Source of the DNA: Adiantum capillus-veneris
Lineage: Eukaryota; Streptophyta; Polypodiopsida; Polypodiales; Pteridaceae
Assembly: GCA_014529385.2 (NCBI GenBank)
Contig: CM043960.1
Span: forward strand, 27,295,896 to 27,359,895
DNA: 64,000 bases
Reading direction: 5' to 3'
Of this stretch, positions 38,001 to 46,319 are shown in pieces (positions within the stretch are counted from its first letter, which is position 1; every line of letters begins with the position of its first letter). The translations under genes were made by a program, and so were the position numbers. The notes beneath the pieces were generated by a model. That model saw only the letters and a list, made by a program, of their open reading frames with translations. It did no database searches and had not been told where the DNA came from.

Positions 38001-38266
38001 GTAATGCTTTGCATACAGGATTGAAAAGTCTTGAAGAGGATGCATTGGATACTTGTGTACCTTGTGATTCTGGGTGTGAGTGTGAGGTCGAGGTTATTGA
38101 TGATGAGCACGTATCTTTGGATACTAGTTCCTTGGAAATTAGGGAAGAGGGCAAGGTTGAGAGCCATTTTGTGGATTTGTTGGATGTGGAGCCTGTTTTG
38201 AAGCCATATTTTGATGTATGTACAGTGATTGAACCGATTTGTGAGCATGATTGTGGTTTAAAGTAG
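32058..38266 (+). CDS. Gag-type protein of the outer element, interrupted by copia insertion
   Basis: The frame opens at 32058 ([20 protein letters not shown]) and has the retrotransposon gag pattern: [51 protein letters not shown] and [19 protein letters not shown]. It runs to the copia insertion at 32646. Removing the copia element and one copy of the AAGTT duplication, the same frame continues from 37880 to the TAG at 38264-38266, giving about 324 residues with no other break. The C-terminal half is acidic, with paired Cys ([14 protein letters not shown]). A capsid role is inferred from the family. Before the insertion it was probably translatable. Confidence 0.8.
32646..32967 (+). mobile_element. 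5' LTR of nested copia element
   Basis: 322 bp from TGTTGAGATG to TTCTTTACA, immediately followed by the primer-binding site. Confidence 0.97.
32968..32979 (+). promoter_or_regulatory. Primer-binding site of nested copia element
   Basis: TGGTATCAGAGC abuts the LTR end; this is the standard initiator-Met tRNA primer site of plant copia elements. Confidence 0.95.
33238..34722 (+). pseudogene. Copia gag, protease and integrase start
   Basis: The ATG at 33238 opens a 494-codon frame. The gag region shows [20 protein letters not shown], an Arg/Gly-rich stretch and a CCHC knuckle ([14 protein letters not shown]). The protease site reads [11 protein letters not shown]; the family has Asp-Ser-Gly-Ala, so the Gly is replaced by Ser (a G-to-A change), which should disable the enzyme. 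[17 protein letters not shown] begins the integrase zinc domain, and an in-frame TAA at 34720 stops it. CAA-to-TAA would explain the stop. The frame resumes at once with SKQIVKGLP. Confidence 0.93.
34723..36438 (+). pseudogene. Copia integrase core and RT start
   Basis: The same frame continues after the [18 protein letters not shown] completes the zinc domain. The integrase triad is visible in [19 protein letters not shown] and [11 protein letters not shown]. After a variable hinge, the RT begins with [40 protein letters not shown] and [24 protein letters not shown] at 36436 interrupts it, in the phrase [20 protein letters not shown]. The frame and all catalytic integrase residues are otherwise intact. 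Confidence 0.93.
36439..37552 (+). pseudogene. Copia RT end, RNase H and purine tract
   Basis: [20 protein letters not shown] leads to the catalytic [12 protein letters not shown]. The RNase H domain has [23 protein letters not shown] and the NLSSMQLAR block. A one-base deletion near 37352 shifts the frame; the correct C-terminus continues as [20 protein letters not shown] and [10 protein letters not shown] to the end at about 37578, slightly inside the LTR. CTCGAGGGGGAG at 37541-37552 is the polypurine tract. Confidence 0.93.
37553..37874 (+). mobile_element. 3' LTR of nested copia element
   Basis: 322 bp, near-identical to 32646-32967. It is followed by the AAGTT target-site copy and the continuation of the outer gag frame. 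Confidence 0.97.
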
Positions 38267-38785
38267 GGATTTGTATTCTTGGAGATTGATGAACCCATAC
38301 TAGAAGCTATGGATAGTGGTGCTAGCCATGATTATGATGTGGATAAAGTTATGTGTGATGATGAGTATTCTTATGATGATGAGATGGGGTTTGGCATATA
38401 TGAGTCCAATCTCAGCTATGTGGATGCCTATGCTAGGGATATGTGTGCTGCGGGGATACTTTTGTGCTTTGGATATCAACAACTTTACCTTCACACAATG
38501 CTTTTAGCTACTTGGATGCATGATTTGCAGGTTGTTGCTATGGCTGGTGAAGCCAAGATGCCAGGTGATGAGTCACTTGAGTTGTCTCTATCGGCGGTTG
38601 GGTTGAATGTGGCATGCAATATTTATGTTTTTGGAACTCCAGACAAGGTGGATGTGTTAGTTGGATATGCCTATGGTGCATTTTGGTTGATTGTTCACAA
38701 ATGTAGGTGTGGTGTTATGATGCTTCTTGTGAATCGGGCGATATGCCTTTGGCCTTTTGATCCAGGTGGAATGAGCATCTACTAG
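38267..38785 (+). CDS. In-frame continuation after the gag stop, unidentified
   Basis: After the TAG at 38264 the same frame stays open for about 172 codons, beginning GFVFLEIDEPILEAMDSG and ending WPFDPGGMSIY. There is no ATG near its start, so expression would need stop-codon readthrough, or it is a former extension of gag ended by a nonsense mutation. DSGASH resembles a retropepsin active-site string, but the neighbouring residues are acidic rather than hydrophobic and no second protease motif follows. No function assigned. Confidence 0.4.
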   Translation, partial: GFVFLEIDEPILEAMDSGASHDYDVDKVMCDDEYSYDDEMGFGIYESNLSYVDAYARDMCAAGILLCFGYQQLYLHTMLLATWMHDLQVVAMAGEAKMPGDESLELSLSAVGLNVACNIYVFGTPDKVDVLVGYAYGAFWLIVHKCRCGVMMLLVNRAICLWPFDPGGMSIY

Positions 38786-38835
38786 TGCTGCTGCTGAGCA
38801 TGAATGCTCTAGCAGGCTAGGGGGTGGGCAAATTA

Positions 38836-39978
38836 TGTCAGGAGTTTTTTGGAGCAAGGGATTGTGCATATGTACATACACATGCATGGTGCATCAAATA
38901 AAGAATTGCCCATTCTCCAGAGCCAGGTGGTTATGTGGGGCCCACATGTGTACAAGTAGGACAGCATGTACATAGTGCATCGATTTTCACTATTATCAGT
39001 ACCAGTGTGTTTTTTCTACAATAAGGAGGATTTGTTAGCGCGTAAAAATTCTCGAGGAAGCTATCCGCGGGCCGACGACATGAGGTAAGCGAGTGCGTCA
39101 GATGGCATCTAGTGGCGTCAGGAGGCCGAATGGGGTCAATATTTGCACGTGGATGAGTACAGACACAACGCGGGTGTTTGCTTGTGAGAATTATGCAGAA
39201 AGGTCATCATGAGGACCTTTTTTTGGGGCCACTTCACGTGGTGGCGAGATGCATTATTGGAAAAAAGTTGAGTGCTAGGTGTGCGAATGATGCAAAAAGG
39301 TGACAACTATGCACTGCGAGGTTAGTTTTTGGCCTGTTCGGGGTCCGTTTGAGGTCATCTAAAAATCCAAGGGTGCCCAACTAATAAAGCTAAGTGTGGG
39401 AACTGAAAAAATAGAGAGAAGACCAGAAAAAACGTGGAGAAGAGAGGAGGAACAGCCGTAGGTGTGTTTTTGGGGTTTTTGGAGCTTGTTTTGGCCGTAA
39501 ACTGCTCATCCGATGTCGGATTTGAGCACTTTGACATTGTAGACTGGGGTTTTGGGCCGTTTCGAACGTGATGGCGCTGTCCATTTTGCCAAATTCCTCA
39601 CTCTTTTTCTGCTATTTTTCTGTGTAATCTTCTCAGGTTAGTGAAGGCTCTGCTTAACTTTGTGGTTGTATCTGGTGTATTTCTCAGTATTGTGTGAGCT
39701 ATTTGCCCCATTGGTGTTGGCCTAAGCTCCATTGTATCTAAACATCAGAAATTCTCCTCTTTTGAGCTGAGTTTTTTGGGTGTGTGGTGTGTGTGTGTCT
39801 ATGTGGAGTGGGCAACTGGATAGTCTCTCTCCTCTCACTCCAGAGGTGTGCTCCTTGTCTTGGCCAGGTGTGTTGTGTAAGCCGAGTAGTAACCCATAGT
39901 GTGTGTGTGTGTGTATCATTCCAAGAGTGTGTTTTGGGTCGTTATAGAGGCGTTGTGTGTGTTTTCATCCGGCTCACA
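38836..39978 (+). mobile_element. 3' LTR of the gag-only element
   Basis: 1143 bp from TGTCAGGAG to GCTCACA, paired with 29845-30992. It is followed by ACGT, matching the bases before the 5' LTR. Confidence 0.88.
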
Positions 39979-39982
39979 ACGT

Positions 39983-40501
39983 ATTATGAGCGCCACTATT
40001 TCAGAAAAATGTCTTAGCTTAATATGGTGTCATTTTCCATTTCAAAACTTTCGATTGCGAAAAGGGAAAAATCCCCCCGAAAATAGAAAAGAATAGTACA
40101 AAAAATCAAATAAATAACCCTTTTTTTCTAATCTCCTCTTACCTGTGTTGAGCTATACATAGTATCTCTATATAGGTGAACATTAGCAAATTCAAGGAAA
40201 GGAATTTTGTATGTTTGAGAAAATGATTTTTTCCTATCATTGATGAGCATGTTCGCACACAAGACGCGGCAATCTGTTGATGACGAGAGAGTTTTTTGGT
40301 TGCTTCTATGAAATGAAGCTCTTGCCAGTGTTTGCAAAAAACGTTTTCAGCAACCAATGGGAAAAAGGAAGAGCATTGAGCATTGGTAATCTCCCAGTTA
40401 GTGATGGTTTTAGTGCTTTTACCAATTTTTACACAAAAACCCTAGTCAATTTCCATCAAGTTGATCCTCCTGCCTAGTCATCAATTTTCAACTTTTGTCC
40501 T
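39983..40501. other. Spacer, nothing recognised
   Basis: AT-rich DNA between the gag-only element and the TTAA-flanked element. No ORF or motif is supported. Confidence 0.4.
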
Positions 40502-40505
40502 TTAA

Positions 40506-41844
40506 CACTAGAATGGTAACAGGACACTTTTATATCCTTGGACACTTTTGTGTCCTGTTAAGTGACCATTTTGCTTGAATTATTTGAAGAGTATGAAAAT
40601 TAATTTCTAGGTGCTATATATCCACAAAGTTGCCTTATGAGCTGAAAAAAACTTAGCATTTTTTTTTGAGTATCGATCTCACCATTAACCTTACTCTTGC
40701 ACAACATTTTTGAACCTAAACTATGTGAAAAAACGGGTCCTGTTTTTGGCTTTTTTTCAAATTTTGGCAACTATACCACTCTAAACTTCATGTTTGTGAG
40801 GTTTAGATGGCTAGAGGTTAGGCCTTCATAGTTCTCAACATGTTTTGATGCTTGTAGGGAGAGCTAAGTGTTAAAATTGAAAGTTATGACCAATTTACAA
40901 GAATTGCATAATCCTGTTTTTTGGACAAAATTAGCACTTTTATGATTTTTTTGGTGGCTTTCTTGATATCCAAATTCAATTTTGATTGTGTAAGTGTAAT
41001 GTATAACATAAAGCTAATCTTCCTTGAGTTTTGGGGGACCTAATATGCTATATAGCATAGTATATGATGATGGTTGAGTTTTTTGATTGCTGAAGAATAC
41101 GATACATTTTAGAGTAGCAAGTATAACTTTCTCAATATTGCTAGTTTCTTAGGCCAATTGTGTGTATTTTGTAGGTAGTGACCATATCTAATCATAGACT
41201 ACAAACTTGGCTAGATATTGAGTAGTTTCTATGGGTTTCTAGAGGTCATAATGCTAAACTCAGTTATTTTATGTTTGCTGTATTTAGTACTTTATCATTG
41301 CCCCCAAGGTTCCAATTGTAAGAGATCTAGTATCCTTTTGACATGCTCCATGGCTCCTTTTGAATCCAGAGGCCGAAAGGGAACTAAGAAAACATGTATA
41401 TAGTATCTGTATTGAGCGTGACTATAGAAACTTTGATGATAGGTCCACAGAATGGCAAAAATGAAACTTTTTTATACCTATTTTTTTTGCCCAAAAAAAA
41501 TTTAGTGAGGTAAAAGCAACCATATGTTTTGGTCACCAACCCATTGAAGTTAACGGGGCATTTTATCTCATGTCCTACAAAAATCTCCACTCTTATTTAT
41601 ATTCACTCAACCGTAAGAAATTGTTGTTTTGGGCAAAATGTACTAGTCCATCAACTTTGGAGGCTTGTAGTGACCAAGGGATGAGAAAAATTACAAGTTT
41701 CTCATTTTTTCCATATGTAGTAGTTATTGAACTATAAGCTCATGAAAGGATTTTTCAAAATGAGTGGATCTACTATGGTTTTGGAATTTTTTCCCAAAAC
41801 CCTGAAAGGACACTTTTATGTCCTGTTAGGTTACCATTCTAGTG
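40506..41844. mobile_element. Non-autonomous DNA transposon with TTAA target duplication
   Basis: CACTAGAATGGTAAC at 40506-40520 is matched exactly in reverse complement at 41830-41844, and both ends are flanked by TTAA (40502-40505, 41845-41848). Just inside, the motif GGACACTTTTGTGTCC (left, about 40540) and GGACACTTTTATGTCC (right, about 41808) recurs. The left end can fold on itself: AATGGTAACAGGACAC pairs with GTGTCCTGTT...ACCATT. The 1.3-kb interior is AT-rich with no transposase. TTAA duplications are the rule for piggyBac-type elements. Because TTAA is palindromic, it could also be part of a longer inverted repeat. Confidence 0.65.
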
Positions 41845-41848
41845 TTAA

Positions 41849-42615
41849 AACAACATTAAAGGTCAATTTTCTGTGAACGTTGGCTCTTGCAAGCTAACTC
41901 TATAAAAAACAACAGAGTTAGTTGGAGCAAGGTTTCGTTTAGCAAGAAAACGTCAATATTTTTCCATGCTCAGTTTATTCAAGGGCAGGGAAAGAATGCA
42001 GCTCACATCTGCTTTACCCCAGCCAGTCGCGCATGTGAATCTCCTCTATGTTGAATCTAAAATATCCCACATTAGTGCAATAATGTATAGAGCACTAAAC
42101 GAGGTGTGTTCATTCCACTTCTCCCATCGATCGCCGTTCTCAATAGGACAACACACAATAAGGATGCATTTGAATACCATGCTTATAATATGTCTTCTCC
42201 GCAACCACGCCATTCCAAGCACTTGTCAGAGGGCCTGCATCTAGCTTGGAAAGGTCGTAAGGCTCATTCTTGAAGAGAGACCATAGCCCTTTGAAATTTT
42301 TGATTTACCCTTCCTAATTATATATTTTAGGGTAAGTTAGAATGGCGACTTGTAGATTTTATTTATCTCGTGCTTCTTTTGAAGGGGTAACATTTTGTCT
42401 TACTATTCTCTTTTTTCTTTGTAGTGCAATGATTCAATAATGTTCTTCATTCACTGGTATGGAGAACCACCATTGATTTACATCACTAAAATTACACTAT
42501 TTTTTCATGCACATGTCATTTTCTATGTTTACCTTTTGGCACACGCACATACACACACATGGGTTTCGCTCGGTTTTTTGGTTTGCTCAGTAAAGTTTGC
42601 TTGGTGTATGGTAAG
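41849..42615. other. Spacer, nothing recognised
   Basis: No supported gene. Short frames only; a small run CACACGCACATACACACAC lies at 42541. Confidence 0.35.
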
Positions 42616-42629
42616 ACTCATCCTCCTAT

Positions 42630-43570
42630 ACTCTTCCTCTTCTGAAGAAAGTGATGGTGCAGCTCTCCGGCAACCTAAAAGAAGAGGCCATAGGAAATCC
42701 TATGCCACCTAGAAGAGGCCGTCCAACCTCAAAAATTTCATAGATGAAGGAAAGAACATCTCTTTCCTTACCTACGATGGAACTTTTTGTGCTATAAACA
42801 AAGTCTTGGCCTTTATTCAAAAATTCAATGTGGTGTTTGGAGATGAGGGCTTCACGGAGTCCTCTAAGCTACGTCATGTAGCTATGCATTTTAAAAGTCC
42901 GCCAGGCAATAATGGTCTAGCCTACAAGCAAACGATGAAGCTCCACAAACATGGAAAGATTTAAGAGCTTCCATCATGAAGCAGTTTTTGGCTACCGGTG
43001 CCAAAGATAAATTACTCACCAAATGTCAAAGCTTGAAGCTCTCTCCCTACGAATCTATCCACAAATATGTAGACAAGTTTTGAGATTTACACCTCGTCTA
43101 CAAAAAGATGGATTTTGGAGAGCAAAACAACATTTTTGTGCGGGTTTAACTGAGGATATGGCAGAGTATGTTAACTCCCAAAGGCCACACACTATATCAT
43201 ACCATGGTGGCTTCGAGAAACAACCTTCAACAAGGGGCTAAGACATATCTTAAGCCCATGAAAAACAAGGACCATAACGAGCCTAAGGGAAAGGACAATG
43301 TCCAAAAGTACTAGTCTCCCAAAGTCAATGCCAACAAAAACAAAGCTAAGGAAAAGGGACTTTATAAAGGCAAAAATAAAATCTCTCCTGAAGAGCTAGA
43401 GCGTTATTGAAAAGATAACCGTTGCTTCAAGTGTGGGGAGCAAGGGCATGCCGATCGTGCTTGTCCCCATAAGAATACACATAATGAGCATCTTAGAGCT
43501 ACCTTGGTCGAAATTCAAGAAGAGGATGCTCATCAGAAAGGATCTCCTCTATGCCATGCTTGGGAAAGGT
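42630..43570 (+). pseudogene. Family F gag with CCHC knuckle
   Basis: NLKNFIDEGKNISFLTYDGT and INKVLAFIQKFNVVFGDEGF open a gag-type domain, and SPYESIHKYVDKF follows in another frame. The basic KNKAKEKGLYKGKNK stretch leads to a full CCHC knuckle, CFKCGEQGHADRAC (about 43432). At least three stops and two frame changes occur. In the family this protein forms the particle and packages RNA. Confidence 0.75.
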
Positions 43571-43579
43571 AAGAGAACA

Positions 43580-44340
43580 TGATGCTTTCATTATGTTTGA
43601 CCTTGATTCTACTCACAATTTCATATCCACAAAGTTGGCCACCAAGCTACACATCCAAGCCTATGAGAGGAGAGATGTCGTACCTGTGGATGGTGCTTCC
43701 AAGGGGCAATAATCCTTTGTCACTCCCTTAATTGGGAAATTGAGGCTCCATGTCCAAAGCTATGTTGACAAGGAGGATTACTTCATCTCTCCTCTCAAGC
43801 ATGAGGATGTAATCTTAGGGGCACCATGGTTTGATTGCATGGCTGCCAACGTTAAATTCCCTGAAAGGAAAATCTAGAAGTTCAGGAAAAAAGATATGTA
43901 CATAGATGATAAGGAGTTGGGTAACACCATTCCCATTGTACATAAGCAAGCTTTCAATAAGTCAATAAAGAGCTCTATTTCCATGTACATGATTTTTGTT
44001 AAAGATTATCAAAATGAACCTAATGTTTTATCAAAAGAAAATATAAACAATCAAAAGGAATTAGAGTTATCCAATTTCCTCAAGGGGTTCCAAGATGTTT
44101 TTATTGACAACATCCCTTGTGAACAACCTCCCAAACAAGGGAATGACGACCATGCAATTGAACTTCTTCTAGGAATCTCACCGCCTAATAAACCTCCTTA
44201 TCAAGTTTCTCAAGCTCAACAAGAGGAGATTATGCGGCAAGTGAATGAGTTGGTTGCGAAAGGCATGGTTAGTAGTTCTAGCTCATCTCCATTTTGTTCA
44301 CCAATGTTATTAGTGCAAAAGAAAGATGCTACTTCAATAG
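43580..44340 (+). pseudogene. Family F protease and pre-RT region
   Basis: FDLDSTHNFISTKLATKLHI resembles the gypsy retropepsin start, where the usual string is DSGATHNFI; the Gly-Ala pair after Asp-Ser is missing, consistent with a 6-base loss that removes the active-site loop. HEDVILGAPWFDCMAANVKF is the closing motif. The frame 43896-44351 then covers LKGFQDVFIDNIPCEQPPKQ, NKPPYQVSQAQQEEIMRQVN and SPFCSPMLLVQKKDA, the entry of RT. Confidence 0.78.
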
Positions 44341-45180
44341 GATTGACCTAAAAAGTGGCTACCATCAAATAAGGATAGTTGATCAAGACATTGTAAAGAT
44401 CATATTTTTCAATATGTTTGGTCTTTACGAGTACATTGTCATGCCTTTTGGCTTGACCAATGCACTAGCCACATTTAACGGCTTGATGGAGAAGCTATTC
44501 AGGCCTCACCGAACCTTTACTGGAGTGTTATTTGATTATATAAGCATCTACTCTAATTCATAAGACAAACACAAGCAACACCTCTAGGTAATATTTCAAG
44601 TTTTACGAGAGAATAAAATTTATATTAATCCAAAGAAAAGTGAATTTTTCTTACAAGAGAGTCAGTATATAGGTCACATTATCTCTTAAGATAGCATCCA
44701 AATGGATCCATCAAAACTAGAGGGTAATAAAAGAATGGCCTAATCCAAGGAATCTGCATGAACTAAGAAGCTTTATAGGTATGTGTGCATACTATAGACG
44801 CTTTATAGAAAAGTTATCACAAATCACAAGACCATTACATGACCTAACAAAGAAAAACGTTAGTTATGTATGGTCCACCAAGGAGAACAATGATTTTGAA
44901 AAGCTTAAATAGAAGCTTATCTCTCAACCTGTGCTGCTTACACTACTGGATCTCTCAAAGCCATTTGAGATCCAATGCGACCCTTGTGGTGATTTCCTTG
45001 GAGTTGTTTTTCTCTAGGAAGGGAATGCCATAGCCTATGAAAGTCGAAGGCTCGACTCTATTGAGCAAGCTCTAGGCATATATGAGAAGTAACTCTCAGC
45101 AGTTCTACATGATCTAGACTCGTGGAAACACTATAGACATTGGAATGCCATGGTATTTGAAGATTTGTGATATAAAGAGG
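44320..45180 (+). pseudogene. Family F RT and RNase H with internal deletion
   Basis: LVQKKDA is joined directly to RIDLKSGYHQIRIVDQD, omitting the roughly 40 residues normally between them, with a frame change. VMPFGLTNALATFNGLMEKL and a region ending VLFDYISIYSNS follow; the catalytic YxDD reads FDYI, so the Asp pair is lost. The thumb (INPKKSEFFLQESQYIGHII) and RNase H (PFEIQCDPCGDFLGVVFL, then DLDSWKHYRHW) are recognisable but contain stops. Confidence 0.78.
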
Positions 45181-45425
45181 GTTGCCATTTGATGGGCCTT
45201 GATAGTGTTTTTGACAGGTATGAAATGTGCTTGTTTGCTTAACCTATCTACCATTGTCCATATTTATGTATTCCCATGGATAGACTTGGGCAATCCAAAG
45301 ATAAAATCCATGGATATGCTCTCCCATGGTGAATTAGGGATTGGCAAAGGTTGAAGGAATCAAGGTTGCTTCCCTCTATCAAACTTCATCTTTTGGCATA
45401 CCACACATTTTGAAACATACTCTGC

Positions 45426-45785
45426 AGCATAATTTGGTGCATGAAGCTTCCATCTTCATTGCACCAATGAGTTTTGTCAAAGGAACACAAGAATTGTATT
45501 GTACAAAAGTATACTTTGATGGGAGAATCTATAATACAAAGCCTTTATGGAGGGGGGACCGGCTCCATGTAAATCCGGTCCTCAATTGTTGTCAATTGTT
45601 CTATTTCTATCTCTATTTAAGTACTGTCACTGCCAAATTAGCTAGGTGTAAATTACTACATTTCTTTCTCAATTAATTACTCTCTCTCTCTCTCTCTATG
45701 CTCATTAGTAACTTTTTCTTAATGAAATGCTCACTATGTTATCAATTTCCGCTACACACAAGTTACTAGTGCATTAAATGTTACA
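45426..45785 (+). mobile_element. Family F LTR, last 360 bp
   Basis: From AGCATAATTTGGTGCATGAA to AAATGTTACA it aligns with the end of the LTR at 21092-22659, including GGACCGGCTCCATGTAAATC. A short TC run lies at 45682-45698. Confidence 0.85.
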
Positions 45786-46319
45786 CTTACAGCCATCGCA
45801 CACCCTTGTTTGATGTGGAGGATAACATTTCCTTGTACATTGCAAACTACTTTGTATCTTTGGAGGGCTATTCAAATGGCTTTGACCCCCCTGACGTGTA
45901 AAGGATTTTGTAAGCTTGAACATTGCCTTTGAAATTTTCATTAAAATTATGAAAATTATCATTGCATGTGTATCTTAGTCCCCTGAAAATTTTTACTAGT
46001 GCACTTTATCTTTTTGTACACGTACTTTTTCTTGCTACTACTTTGGTACTTTTGAGCTACTACTTGGTGACAAGGGTGACTTTCAAGTTAGTCATAAGTG
46101 GGAGTTGCCAGGTTAGTAGTTCCTCTTCAAGGTGGTATGAGAGTAGGGATGAGGACAACAATAAACAAGGGGAGAGAGATGATGAGAGCAAGGGAGGGGA
46201 GGATGAGTAAAAGGAAAATGATATTTATTAACAAGTACCAAAAAGGGTTCTTATTACACAATATGAATGGGCTTTATAGCTTTGCCCGCAAAAGAACTAA
46301 ACAGAGCCACTTAAAACCA
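45786..46319. other. Spacer, nothing recognised
   Basis: No supported gene. It may be part of the DNA transposon that follows, since no terminal repeat could be fixed. Confidence 0.35.

Larger units (their letters stand above)
29845..39978 (+). mobile_element. Non-autonomous LTR retrotransposon with gag only, split by a copia insertion
   Basis: Matching LTRs at 29845-30992 and 38836-39978 bound the element, with ACGT repeated outside both ends (29841-29844 and 39979-39982). The internal DNA, once the nested copia element (32646-37874) is set aside, is about 2.6 kb and codes for a gag-type protein plus an unidentified continuation. No protease, RT or integrase is present, so it fits the terminal-repeat-with-GAG type that must be mobilised by another element's enzymes. 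A purine-rich stretch with CTAGGGGGTGGG precedes the 3' LTR. Confidence 0.85.
42620..45785 (+). mobile_element. Family F Ty3/gypsy fragment: gag-pol and LTR end
   Basis: Collinear gag, zinc knuckle, protease, RT and RNase H remnants are followed by the last 360 bp of a family F LTR. The gag start shares a Ser/Glu phrase with the copy at 23.6 kb. Integrase and the LTR's first roughly 1.2 kb are absent, so a deletion joins the RNase H region to the LTR end near 45180-45425. All coding parts are interrupted. This copy shows that the family F LTRs belong to a Ty3/gypsy element. Confidence 0.8.

Noticed and set aside
38315..38335. DSGASH string as a retropepsin active site
   Set aside because: The surroundings are acidic rather than hydrophobic, and no closing ILGxxx motif follows; chance resemblance is more likely.
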